Shown: positions 17,103-25,023, counted from the stretch's first letter. The stretch is DNA of 58,483 nt from Pseudomonas cerasi (GCF_900074915.1 NZ_LT222313.1:1-58483); one strand, 5' to 3'. Notes: generated by a model from the sequence alone, not told the origin. Numbers and translations are program-made.

Positions 17103-18188
17103 ATGGCCTCGGCATCTTTGCGCGCCCCGTTTTCGGTGGACATCCAAGGCGATCAGCTGGTTGTCTATCAGGCAGATCAGGAAGAAGGCATCGTGACACG
17201 CACGATTTGCACCCTGGACCTTCGCCATCAGCACTCGTTTTATTTGAGCAATGACGGTGTGGTCTGCCGCGATGTTCAGGGTTTTGAATTCTCACTTGAA
17301 ACCCATGACAGTGACGAAACCCATGAGCTACTGACCGCACTGTCGCGGGCTTTGCTGCGTCATGGACGACGCAAGACCCAGCGGCGTCTGATGGGCGTGT
17401 TCGTGCTGTTGGTTGTGCTTTGCCTCGGTGCCCCATGGCTTGGCCGAGCGTTTGAATGGCCTGTTGCAATGCCGGCGGCGCAGGTCATCACGCCCTCAGT
17501 CCCGAGCCCCCCCAAGCCGGACCTGGCCAAGCGCAGCGCGCCGGCGCCGATCGCTTCTGAGCCACGCCAGTCCGCTGCAGACGTGGCACCTGACGATGGC
17601 TGGACATTGCCCAGGGAGGTTCGGGCCACACTCCCTCAAAAGCTGCACAACGCTGCGGAGCGCAAGCTGTTCACCGTTGACTATTCCAGCGGTCACGCGC
17701 GCACGCTGTATGTCTTTTCGGACCCTGGCTGTCCGAACTGCCAGCGTCTGGAGTCGTCCCTCAACACGCTCTCCGACGCCTTCAATGTGGTGGTGTTTCC
17801 TGTGCCGGTGATTGGTAAGGAAAAGTCGATCGCCGCCATTACGCCCGTGCTGTGCCTGCCGCCTGAGCAGCGCAAAACCGCGTGGGATCGCCTGTTTGAT
17901 GCAGCCCCTGAGGGTGTGAACCTTGGGAAACCCCCGTTAAAGCCGGCGTCGGAAGGGGGGGAGTTGAAGGCGGCGCAACCAGCAGGCACGTGCGATGTGG
18001 CAGAAAAGGCCTTGGGGATCAACCAGACGGCCTATCAGGCCTATCGCATACCGGGCACGCCCTGGGTGATCAGCGACGATGGGCGCTATGTGCCGCAGGC
18101 GTTGTTGCGTGATCCGATCAGGCTCAAAGCCTTCCTAGATGAGCGACCTGCCCGCCAGGTTCAGGAGGTGTCGGATGCGCCCCAATGA
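17103..18188 (+). CDS. trbB: TrbB thioredoxin-like conjugation protein
   Basis: This is a 361-residue protein. A small cytoplasmic domain is followed by a membrane helix at about residues 96-116, a Pro-rich linker, and a periplasmic DsbC/thioredoxin-like domain with the redox motif CPNC at about residues 210-213 (VFSDPGCPNCQRLE) and a cis-Pro region GTPWVI. TrbB presumably keeps disulphides correct in periplasmic parts of the transfer channel. It overlaps the trbC start by 14 bases. The vapBC pair separates it from trbA, so it may need its own promoter in the AT-rich segment at 17012-17100. Confidence 0.82.
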   Translation: MASASLRAPFSVDIQGDQLVVYQADQEEGIVTRTICTLDLRHQHSFYLSNDGVVCRDVQGFEFSLETHDSDETHELLTALSRALLRHGRRKTQRRLMGVFVLLVVLCLGAPWLGRAFEWPVAMPAAQVITPSVPSPPKPDLAKRSAPAPIASEPRQSAADVAPDDGWTLPREVRATLPQKLHNAAERKLFTVDYSSGHARTLYVFSDPGCPNCQRLESSLNTLSDAFNVVVFPVPVIGKEKSIAAITPVLCLPPEQRKTAWDRLFDAAPEGVNLGKPPLKPASEGGELKAAQPAGTCDVAEKALGINQTAYQAYRIPGTPWVISDDGRYVPQALLRDPIRLKAFLDERPARQVQEVSDAPQ

Positions 18189-20382
18189 CTACGCCGTCGA
18201 GCGCACGCGCCTAAATCGACGGGTTTACCACTCGGCACTGGCTGAGTGGTTGATGGGCCCCGGTAGTCTGACGATGGGTTTGGCCGGGTCTGTGGTGGGA
18301 GGCGTCCTGTACCCGGTCAGCCTGTGGCTCAGTCTGCCGGCCTTGCTGGTCTGGTCACCTGTCATGCTGCTCGAACCCTGGCAGATGCCCATGCGCATGC
18401 CTTCAGACATGGACCGCCTCGACCCTTCGACGCAACGCCAGGTGACGGGCAAGTTGCTGGGTTTCTTGCCGGTCACGGCCATGCGCACGGTGATGCTCAA
18501 GGCAGCGGGCATCCTGTACATGGGGTACCTGCGCGGTCGGGACGCCGGGCGTGAACTGTGGCTGTCGCTGGATGACATGACCCGCCATATTCTGATGTTC
18601 GGTACAACCGGTGCCGGCAAAACCGAAGCACTGCTGGGGTACGTGTTGGGCCAGCTGGGCTATGGAAAGGGCCTGATCTATTCGGACGGCAAGGCCCAAA
18701 ATGATGTGGCCGCCGCGATCGTGTCCCTGGCCCGGCGCTTTGGCCGTGAAGACGACGTTCGGATGATGAACTTCATCACCGGGGGCCGCTCCAGGGCGCA
18801 GGAACTGCTCGAGGACAACAAAAGCAGAGGGCAGACCAATACCGTCAACGCGTTTGGTATTGCTCAGGAAACCTACATCATCAACCTGATGGATTCGATG
18901 TTGCCCCCTGCGGGCAACGATGCGGGCTGGCAAGAGAAAGCCCGGGCCATGATTCAGGCGTTGGTGTTCTCCCTGGTGTACAAGTGCCGGCGTGAAGGCA
19001 CGGTCATGTCCCAGCGCACGATCCAGGCACATTTGCCGTTGCGGGCCATTGCCAAGCTCTACATCCAGTCGGTGGAACAGCAATGGCATGAAGACGCCCA
19101 GTTACCCCTGAAAAACTACCTGGGCACATTGTCCGGTTTTGACCTGGCCAAGGTGGATTCGCCGGAGGAATGGGCGACCACTGCGTTGGATCAGCATGGT
19201 TTTCTGATCCAGCAGTTCACCCGCATGCTGGCCTTGTTCAATGACACCTACGGCCATGTGTTTGCCCGTGACGCCGGCGACATAGACCTCAAGGACGTGG
19301 TGCATAACGATCGCATCCTGGTGGTCCTGATTCCTGCGCTGGAAATCTCCTCGACCGAGGCCGCGACCCTTGGGCGACTGTACGTATCGCAATTGGCCAT
19401 GATCCTGAGCCAGGATCTGGGGGAGAAACTGGAGGGCAAACCCGAAGACATCCTGGTGATCCGCAAGTACAAGGACCGCTTTCCGTTCTTGTGGATCTGC
19501 GACGAGGTCGGGGCCTACTACACCGAAAAGCTCGGCGAGCTGGCCACGCAAGTACGCTCCCTGGGGTTTTGCCTGCTCCTGGCCAGTCAGGAGGCGCAGC
19601 GCCTCAAGTCGGCGGCCGGCGACAAGGTGTGGACGCTGATCGGGAACATGGGGGTCCGAATCACCGGCAAGATCATGGACCCCAAGGACACTCTCGAAAT
19701 ACTGCAGTTGATGGCCGGTACCGAGTACCTGCCAGTGATGAGCGGTATGGTGCGTCAGGCCGGAATCATGGGGGCCAGCTGGGAGGAAGCAGACACACTG
19801 AGCCTGAAAGATGAGAAGAAAGTCAGCGTCGAGGAAGTGCAGCAGCTCAAGGAGGGGGAAAACATCACGCTGTTCAACGGGCAAGTGATTCGCGGCAGCT
19901 CCTTGTACATTCACGATGCTGACAAGCTGTCCAAGGAAGCGATCCGGATCAACCGTTTCATCGAGGTGGCCCCGCCAGCGCTGGACACCTTGTTGGCCGG
20001 TGCGCCTGCTCACATTCGGCGCAGCTATCCGCGCGCGGACCGCGTGCAGCAGATCCTGTACCACCTGGCGATGAAGCCTGGCCGTTCAGACCTTGAAAAC
20101 CTGGTGCTGACAGATCCGACGTTGGTCGTCTTGAACGAGCTGGGAGAAGAGTGGCGGCTGATCTGGCGTCGCCGTCCTGGAGCGGCAGTGCGCAGCACCT
20201 TGTTATGGCACACAGCGCTGGAGCATGTGCCCAAGCGCGGAAGCGGCTATGTGGCGCAATCGTCCACGGCGCTGGATCTGACCGTAGGCAGCAAGCGGTT
20301 GCAGGCCTACCAGGCGCAGCACATCGATCCGGCCAGAGCGCCGAAAGTGAAGGGCAAGGCGCCTGCACCTAGGGGCGAATAG
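18175..20382 (+). CDS. trbC: TrbC/DotL type IV coupling ATPase, 3' end altered by insertion
   Basis: The 735-residue protein starts at ATG 18175 (AGGAGG 6 bases upstream) rather than 18139. Two membrane helices (about residues 30-70) precede a nucleotide-binding domain with Walker A GTTGAGKT (about residues 143-150) and Walker B-like LWICDE. This is the VirD4/DotL coupling protein that brings DNA or protein to the channel. A Tn3-type end begins at 20372 and replaces the native C-terminus: the frame ends APAPR-GE-stop. The original last 29 codons survive after the element at 22183-22274, so the undisturbed protein would have been about 762 residues. The lost tail is Pro-rich and acidic/aromatic, a position where DotL binds adaptors. 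Confidence 0.88.
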   Translation: MRPNDYAVERTRLNRRVYHSALAEWLMGPGSLTMGLAGSVVGGVLYPVSLWLSLPALLVWSPVMLLEPWQMPMRMPSDMDRLDPSTQRQVTGKLLGFLPVTAMRTVMLKAAGILYMGYLRGRDAGRELWLSLDDMTRHILMFGTTGAGKTEALLGYVLGQLGYGKGLIYSDGKAQNDVAAAIVSLARRFGREDDVRMMNFITGGRSRAQELLEDNKSRGQTNTVNAFGIAQETYIINLMDSMLPPAGNDAGWQEKARAMIQALVFSLVYKCRREGTVMSQRTIQAHLPLRAIAKLYIQSVEQQWHEDAQLPLKNYLGTLSGFDLAKVDSPEEWATTALDQHGFLIQQFTRMLALFNDTYGHVFARDAGDIDLKDVVHNDRILVVLIPALEISSTEAATLGRLYVSQLAMILSQDLGEKLEGKPEDILVIRKYKDRFPFLWICDEVGAYYTEKLGELATQVRSLGFCLLLASQEAQRLKSAAGDKVWTLIGNMGVRITGKIMDPKDTLEILQLMAGTEYLPVMSGMVRQAGIMGASWEEADTLSLKDEKKVSVEEVQQLKEGENITLFNGQVIRGSSLYIHDADKLSKEAIRINRFIEVAPPALDTLLAGAPAHIRRSYPRADRVQQILYHLAMKPGRSDLENLVLTDPTLVVLNELGEEWRLIWRRRPGAAVRSTLLWHTALEHVPKRGSGYVAQSSTALDLTVGSKRLQAYQAQHIDPARAPKVKGKAPAPRGE
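20203..20371 (+). repeat. 169-bp direct repeat of trbC, left copy
   Basis: The segment starting TTATGGCACA and ending CTGCACCTA is repeated at 22014-22182. By eye I saw no mismatch. It abuts the left end of the Tn3-type element exactly. Confidence 0.92.
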
Positions 20383-20635
20383 AGAAAACGGAAAAAATCG
20401 TACGCTAACGTGAATTCTGTCAGGTTGAGGTCCTAGAAGTTGACGGCGATCCGTCAGGAAACACAGTAAACCGCCCTAGTCTGACGCGGTGCCGGTGAGC
20501 GGCCTGACGCCGGGTTGAGGTGTAGCCCAACCTTACGGAGCGGCTGATGGCAAACCTTCGAAACCTAGTAAATCGTAGACTGGAATACGCTCGAAAACCT
20601 TGCGTACGATTATTTCCGAATTCTGTAGCCCCCCC
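20372..20635 (+). mobile_element. Possible miniature Tn3-type element (left end, res-like region, extra right end)
   Basis: The left 38-bp repeat at 20372 and an imperfect right-type repeat at 20599-20635 (shares GCGTACGATT and CCGAATTCT with the 21976 end) enclose about 190 bases without an ORF. That stretch contains related blocks GTCAGGTTGAGG (20419) and CGGGTTGAGGTGTAGCCCAA (20513), which resemble the repeated subsites of Tn3-family res regions. It could be a free-standing miniature element next to which the effector segment was captured. The res assignment is by eye and weak. Confidence 0.5.
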
Positions 20636-20881
20636 TATCGGAATTGACCGAGACGTCCAGTGGCGTAGCTAAGGTGGTGTTGCAAGGCATTCAAGACATT
20701 TTGTTGCGCGTGGCCTTATAAATAGCGCGTGACGAATTCGAAGACCGGCGACAGCGACAGTTTCTGCTGCTACGCGATCGCAAGAACGGGCGATTTGCAG
20801 CCGCAGGCTGCCCTGTTCATTGCTATCCGAAGGTGAACTTCAACATCTTGCCAGAGAGAGAAAATATTTCTGCGCAGACTG

Positions 20882-20910
20882 GGAACTGCCGGCTAGTGCG
20901 GCTCCACTAA
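20882..20910 (+). promoter_or_regulatory. hrp box (HrpL-dependent promoter) of avrRps4
   Basis: GGAACT, 16 bases, then CCACTAA, matching the HrpL sigma factor consensus GGAAC(C/T)-N15/16-CCAC-N2-A. It lies 85 bases before the effector start, so the effector should be expressed with the type III secretion system during plant infection. Confidence 0.92.
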
Positions 20911-20994
20911 CACTTCCGTCCTCTCCACAAGGGTAAAAATGACGACCGCAGACGTGCTTCTGCGCCGTAAATCCTTTGAAAAATAGGTTTCCCA

Positions 20995-21660
20995 ATGAAT
21001 CGTATTTCAACCAGTTCAGTTAATTCCAGTTTCAACTACACGACCCCTGCGGAGGAAGCGCCAAACCATTTCGCCTCCTCTCCCGCCAATTCCTCGCCAC
21101 ATGCCACCACAACCGCAATCAACCAAGCTTCAGAAGGACTACAAAAGCCGGGGGCAAGACTAAGCATGCAGGCGCAGCGACTGCGCCAATTGGGTGAGAG
21201 GCCAGCTCACCAAGACCGGCAGAACACAATTTTAGTTAAAGCTTTTGATGCTCAACGCTTAGACATCAACACCCACGCGGGCCCTTCCAACAGCCCCCAC
21301 CTGAACGCTCTCAACCAGCTCCAACAACGAAACTTCAAACCTGCGGTTGGTGGGCTAGAAATCCCGGTTACACCCAACTCCCTATTAGGCGGGGGCAAAC
21401 GAGTCTCTCATGTCGGCTCATCGTCACGCGACATACGAGTCTGCCCACGTGGGGCCGCTGCTGAATTGAGACAAGAAATACAGGACAAACAAACCTTTGT
21501 TAACGACCTTACTGAAGAGCTTGAAGACGCTACAGAAGAGGCCAATCCTGACGAAATAGCGAATACAACACAACAGCTGCGCCAAGCAAGAGCTGACCTT
21601 GTTGAATTACAGAGACGCCTTACGATGCTCGCACACGAAGACCGCAGAATTAACCAATAA
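20995..21660 (+). CDS. avrRps4: AvrRps4-family type III effector
   Basis: The protein has 221 residues, the length of AvrRps4. The N-terminus (MNRISTSSVNSSFNYTT) is Ser/Thr-rich and is the secretion signal; Arg112 lies in LQQRNF; the in planta cleavage region is LLGGG at 131-135 followed by K135-R136-V137-S138. Reference AvrRps4 has KRVY there, so Tyr138 is replaced by Ser. The C-terminal part (about 140-221) is the antiparallel coiled coil, and the acidic residues E175 and E187 needed for recognition by RRS1/RPS4 in published work are kept. It is preceded by a hrp box, has low GC relative to its neighbours, and sits in a Tn3-type element. Recall of the reference sequence is from memory. Confidence 0.9.
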   Translation: MNRISTSSVNSSFNYTTPAEEAPNHFASSPANSSPHATTTAINQASEGLQKPGARLSMQAQRLRQLGERPAHQDRQNTILVKAFDAQRLDINTHAGPSNSPHLNALNQLQQRNFKPAVGGLEIPVTPNSLLGGGKRVSHVGSSSRDIRVCPRGAAAELRQEIQDKQTFVNDLTEELEDATEEANPDEIANTTQQLRQARADLVELQRRLTMLAHEDRRINQ

Positions 21661-21673
21661 CTCCCTGCCTCAA

Positions 21674-21697
21674 GCCTTGGGCGTATACGCCCAAGGC
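21674..21697 (+). terminator. Perfect palindrome after avrRps4
   Basis: GCCTTGGGCGTA followed by its exact complement, 13 bases after the effector stop. It has no clear U-tract, but its position fits a transcript end for the effector. Confidence 0.6.
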
Positions 21698-21815
21698 ACA
21701 CCGAATGTAAATATCTTCGGGCAGGGCACTGTCTCTTGATGCATAAGCATTTTGAAACTTCTACACACAAGGTCTGTCGCTCTCGTCGAGCCCCCCGCCT
21801 GGGGGACTTAAAAGG

Positions 21816-21980
21816 GTGACGGAAATTTCTGAGATTCCGGCTTACAACCCCGACCTGTATCAGTATCTGTCGCCGTTGGGCTGGGAGCACGTCAACCTGA
21901 CCGGCGATTACGTCTGGCGGCAGAGCCGCAAGCTGGAAGACGGGAAATTCAGGCCGTTACGACAGCTCGGAAAACCTTAG
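21816..21980 (+). pseudogene. tnpA: C-terminal remnant of a Tn3-family transposase
   Basis: About 54 codons are left, including [17 protein letters not shown], the conserved end of Tn3-family TnpA. The stop codon lies inside the 38-bp end, as is usual for these elements. The frame is closed upstream, and the avrRps4 segment joins it directly, so effector DNA has replaced the rest of the transposase gene. Confidence 0.88.
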
Positions 21981-22013
21981 CGTACGATTTTTTCCGAATT
22001 CTCTAGGCTCCCC

Positions 22014-22274
22014 TTATGGCACACAGCGCTGGAGCATGTGCCCAAGCGCGGAAGCGGCTATGTGGCGCAATCGTCCACGGCGCTGGATCTGACCGTAGGC
22101 AGCAAGCGGTTGCAGGCCTACCAGGCGCAGCACATCGATCCGGCCAGAGCGCCGAAAGTGAAGGGCAAGGCGCCTGCACCTAGAGCCACAACGCCTGTTC
22201 CACCACGCCACGACCAGCCACCGCCCTATTTCGATGACGGATCGTATTCGCCGGCGCCGTTCGACTGGGATTAA
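22014..22274 (+). pseudogene. trbC: Displaced 3' end of trbC (includes right copy of the 169-bp repeat)
   Basis: Positions 22014-22182 repeat 20203-20371; from 22183 the sequence continues with the original trbC end (ATTPVPPRHDQ ... YSPAPFDWD, stop at 22272-22274). It is in the trbC frame but has no start codon with a ribosome-binding site, so it is presumably not made as a separate peptide. It shows what the coupling protein's tail was before the insertion. Confidence 0.88.
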
Positions 22275-22280
22275 TAGACC

Positions 22281-22325
22281 GCAACCCTGTGCCGCGCCGA
22301 TACCGATGCGCCGGCGCAGGGTTGT
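22281..22325 (+). other. Inverted repeat after the old trbC end
   Basis: GCAACCCTGTGCCG pairs with CGGCGCAGGGTTG (one G-U), enclosing about 16 bases. It lacks a U-tract and lies 27 bases before the GntR-type gene. It could be the original transfer-operon terminator or an operator of the next gene. Confidence 0.45.
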
Positions 22326-22351
22326 GTCGCATGCGTAAAAAGGAGCTGTAA

Positions 22352-22780
22352 ATGAGTAACCGCAAAACGCAGAAACTGCACGCGCAGCACGTGCTTGAAA
22401 CCATAGCCCTCGGCATTGCACGGCCTGTAGCGCTGCCCCGGGAGACAATTGAAGTGGCGCTTCGCGAAGCCATCATTGATGGGCGGCTTGAACCGGGTGA
22501 ACCCCTTACGCATCAAGCCATCGCCAATGCCTTTCAGGTCAGCCGTATGCCGGTGCGCGAAGCGCTGCGTTCGTTGGAGACGCAGGGCTATATCGCCGCG
22601 CAGTACCACAAAAGCTACCTAGTCACGAACGGCAATGAGCCTCCCCAGTACGGTCACCTGCCGGGCTTGCTGAGGTGCGTTGCAGAACGCCATACAAAGC
22701 TGGGCGATTTCGAATCAAAAGTGGCCTTTGAAAACGAAATCCTGCGTGTCCTGGGTCAACTGCGCCCTACCCCGTGCTGA
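22352..22780 (+). CDS. GntR/FadR-type regulator, short form
   Basis: The 142-residue protein has an N-terminal winged helix at about residues 30-95 (ALREAIIDGRLEPGEPLTHQ; FQVSRMPVREALRSLETQGY) typical of FadR-branch GntR regulators. Instead of the usual 140-residue helical ligand domain it has only about 45 residues, so it probably does not sense a metabolite in the normal way. AAGGAG lies 7 bases before the ATG. It sits between the transfer operon and repA and may control either. Confidence 0.8.
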   Translation: MSNRKTQKLHAQHVLETIALGIARPVALPRETIEVALREAIIDGRLEPGEPLTHQAIANAFQVSRMPVREALRSLETQGYIAAQYHKSYLVTNGNEPPQYGHLPGLLRCVAERHTKLGDFESKVAFENEILRVLGQLRPTPC

Positions 22781-22902
22781 TGACTGACCTAGCTTGTTGA
22801 AAGCAACGGATTTTGTAACGCGAAAAGCGAGGCTCCCATGCTACTATCCGGCACAGTTTTATTTGCAGGAAAGCGACGATGTAGATTCACGAATTGCAGA
22901 AA

Positions 22903-22936
22903 CCAAAAAGCCCCGCTTGCCGGCGGGGCTTTTTGG
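22903..22936 (+). terminator. Strong intrinsic terminator upstream of repA
   Basis: CCAAAAAGCCCCGC, a short loop, then GCGGGGCTTTTTGG: a GC stem flanked by A and T runs, so it works in both directions. It either ends transcripts arriving from the GntR-type gene or attenuates repA, or ends an antisense RNA. Confidence 0.88.
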
Positions 22937-23150
22937 AAAATCTTGAACAGGCCGTTTGATACGCGGGTTACCTGTTCAACACACATAACGTGAGCTGATT
23001 ATGGCGTTCACTGCGGCTTTGTGCAAGCCGTCAAAAGTGAAGCCTTCAGTTCACCGCTGAACGGTGGACTTATGGAAAAGATTCTTCAGCGGCTGTGCGT
23101 CCTCGATGACAGCACCCTGCCCCCCCACTTGACGCCTTGCGTCACACCCT

Positions 23151-23188
23151 CTCACGCCGTTGGCCAACCAGTTGGCCAAGGCGGTGAG
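23151..23188 (+). promoter_or_regulatory. Hairpin that masks the repA ribosome-binding site
   Basis: TTGGCCAA (23160-23167) pairs with TTGGCCAA (23172-23179) over a CCAG loop; the outer stem CTCAC-GCC pairs with GGC-GGTGAG, which contains the repA ribosome-binding bases just before ATG 23191. Folding would block translation start, so RepA level is probably set by whether this structure opens. Confidence 0.65.
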
Positions 23189-23190
23189 GC

Positions 23191-24504
23191 ATGAGCCACG
23201 ACCACGCGATCAGTCTTGCCCGCGCGACCTCACCCACGGCCAACGCCGATCCGCTGGCCAGCAGCACCCACCTGCCGCCTGCCCGTTTCTTCGAAGACGG
23301 CACTGCGCTCAACCGGTTATTGCTGGAAGCGCCGTACATGGCGCGGTGCAGTGACGACAAAACCGCGACTCGCGTCCGTCCTCGTGAATACGCGCTGCGT
23401 TATCCCTATATGCAGGTCAATCGCCCCGGCATGGTGTCTTGGCTGGTGTTCGACCTGGACCATGCCAACGCATTAGCCTGGGACGATGCTGGGTTGCCCG
23501 CGCCTAACCTGATGGTGCGCAACCGCAAGAGCGGTCACTCCCAGCTGTTCTATGCGGTGCCGTCCGTATGCACCACTGAGAATGCACGGACCAAGCCCAT
23601 TCAGTACATGAAAGCGATCTATGCCGCGTTTGCCGCTCGCCTCGACGCGGACGTGGACTACCACGGTGGCCCTGTGGCCAAAACACCTGGCCACCCTTGG
23701 TGGGAGACGACCGAATTTCATAGCCACGTGTACGAACTGGGCGAACTGGCGAGCGCGGTGGAGTTGACCGTCAAACCCTGGGCCACAGGTCCCAAGCTTG
23801 ACCAGGTCAGCCATTCGCGGCACTGCATCCTGTTCGAGCAGCTGCGTTATTTTGCGTACAGCATCGTCAATCGCGAGCGCGAGCTGGGTTCGTTTGAGTC
23901 CTTCATGCGCTCGCTCGATGCATATGCCTACAACCACAACAGCTTTCTAAAGCAGGGGTTTTCGGAAAACCTGCCGCTGTCGTCGATACGCGCCACGGTC
24001 AAATCCGTAGGCCGCTGGACGTGGGATCGGTACACCGGTGATCGTCGCTGCCATCGAGGCGCAATGCAGCTCGATGGCAGCCTGTCGCTCACCGAGCGGC
24101 AAAGCCTGGCGGCCAGGCGCACCCATGAACTGCGGCACAAAGCCACAGAATCGAAGATACGCGCCGCGTGCCGTCAGCTCCAAGACCAGGGCAAGGCACT
24201 GGTGCGATCTGCGATTGCAGCACTCGCCGGCGTTTCTGCGAGCACGGTGGCCAGGTACGCACACATCCTGTCTGAGGTGACCAAGCCTGCCACTGTGAGT
24301 GTGCTCAAGGTGAGCGCAGACGCGATGCCAACGGTAACCCCGGGCGACCAAGCGGCACCCCGAGAGGCCGTTCAGTGCCTGAAAAAACAGGCCCTGACGG
24401 ATCGCGCCCAGGTGGTGTCATATGCTGTACATCAGATACCTGCGGTCCCGCAGGGGCCGCAAGCCGGAGAGTCCTTAACAACAGAACATGAGGATGGTTC
24501 ATGA
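23191..24504 (+). CDS. repA: RepA replication initiator, pPT23A plasmid family (ColE2-like primase)
   Basis: The 437-residue protein is the size known for pPT23A-family RepA. The N-terminal two thirds is the replicase/primase domain (YMQVNRPGMVSWLVFDLDHA; NRKSGHSQLFYAVPSV), with an Asp pair in FDLDHA as a likely metal site; a later region (LVRSAIAALAGVSASTVARY) reads as a helix-turn-helix for origin binding. RepA of this type makes the primer at its own origin, which in ColE2-like plasmids lies just downstream of the gene (here 24505-24729). Translation seems controlled by the hairpin before its start. Confidence 0.92.
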   Translation: MSHDHAISLARATSPTANADPLASSTHLPPARFFEDGTALNRLLLEAPYMARCSDDKTATRVRPREYALRYPYMQVNRPGMVSWLVFDLDHANALAWDDAGLPAPNLMVRNRKSGHSQLFYAVPSVCTTENARTKPIQYMKAIYAAFAARLDADVDYHGGPVAKTPGHPWWETTEFHSHVYELGELASAVELTVKPWATGPKLDQVSHSRHCILFEQLRYFAYSIVNRERELGSFESFMRSLDAYAYNHNSFLKQGFSENLPLSSIRATVKSVGRWTWDRYTGDRRCHRGAMQLDGSLSLTERQSLAARRTHELRHKATESKIRAACRQLQDQGKALVRSAIAALAGVSASTVARYAHILSEVTKPATVSVLKVSADAMPTVTPGDQAAPREAVQCLKKQALTDRAQVVSYAVHQIPAVPQGPQAGESLTTEHEDGS

Positions 24505-24729
24505 TGGGGAGTGAGCGTATGAATTCAGTGCGTGGAGCCTTCACAGTATTGCGCTGCATAGCCCGCCAGCACTGCTGCCAGTGAGTGTTCTGGCCAAACT
24601 CAAGCCTGGTTCGTGTCTCTACATTTCGTGGTAGATGGAGGCTGCTATTGGAGAGCGGGACTCTTGCCTGCCCCAAGCTGACCCCTTACTCTGCAATCCA
24701 AATGAATTTGATAGGGAAGGAACACCACA
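24505..24729 (+). other. Interval after repA, candidate origin
   Basis: These 225 bases contain no gene. By analogy with ColE2-type replicons the RepA-dependent origin is expected immediately downstream of repA. I see no iterons or AT-rich box that would prove it. Confidence 0.35.
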
Positions 24730-25023
24730 ATGGCTCTGACCAAAGACCAATTGGTTGCCGGTATTGCAGAAGCTATCGATGCGCCAAAAACCACAGCGCG
24801 TAAGGCTCTTGAGCAATTGGGACAGATTGTTGCCGACCAACTGGAAAGCGGTGCAGAAATCACTCTACCGGGCATCGGCAAATTGAAAGTGGCAGAGCGT
24901 CCAGCACGCACTGGCCGCAACCCTTCGACTGGTGCTGCTATCGAAATTGCTGCCAAGAAAGCCATCAAGTTCGTCTCGGCTAAAGTGCTGAACGATGCGA
25001 TCAACAAGGGCGGCGTCTCATAG
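24730..25023 (+). CDS. HU-family DNA-binding protein
   Basis: The 97-residue protein shows the full HU/IHF fold: helical start (MALTKDQLVAGIAEAIDAPK), the beta-arm with GRNPSTGAAIEIAAKKAIKF and the closing helix. The prolines of the arm tip and basic residues are present. HU proteins bend DNA; next to repA it may help open the origin or shape plasmid DNA. AAGGAA lies 8-9 bases before the ATG. Confidence 0.93.
   Translation: MALTKDQLVAGIAEAIDAPKTTARKALEQLGQIVADQLESGAEITLPGIGKLKVAERPARTGRNPSTGAAIEIAAKKAIKFVSAKVLNDAINKGGVS

Larger units (their letters stand above)
20372..22013 (+). mobile_element. Tn3-type non-autonomous element carrying avrRps4
   Basis: The element is 1642 bp, bounded by 38-bp inverted repeats at 20372-20409 and 21976-22013. 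Both begin GGGG and share the inner block CGGAAAAAATCGTACGCTAA, typical of the Tn21/Tn501/Tn1721 branch of the Tn3 family. Inside are a second right-type end (20599-20635), a possible res region, avrRps4 and the last 54 codons of tnpA. There is no intact transposase or resolvase, so movement would need a helper. The flanks are not a 5-bp duplication (ACCTA on the left, TTATG on the right) but a 169-bp trbC repeat. Similar non-autonomous Tn3-type elements are known to move effectors in P. syringae. Confidence 0.85.
22781..23190 (+). promoter_or_regulatory. repA leader region
   Basis: This is a 410-base interval without a convincing gene. It holds a strong intrinsic terminator (22903-22936) and a hairpin directly before the repA start (23151-23188). 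A 51-codon frame from 22839 crosses the terminator and is probably not coding. In ColE2-like replicons the untranslated leader of rep is the target of an antisense RNA; that is the likely job here, but I could not place an antisense promoter. Confidence 0.5.

Noticed and set aside
20203..22182. Reading the 169-bp repeat as a true target-site duplication
   Set aside because: Tn3-family elements make 5-bp duplications; the ends here have different 5-bp flanks, which fits recombination between two insertions better.
22839..22994. A 51-codon leader peptide before repA
   Set aside because: It runs straight through a strong intrinsic terminator and has no clear ribosome-binding site.
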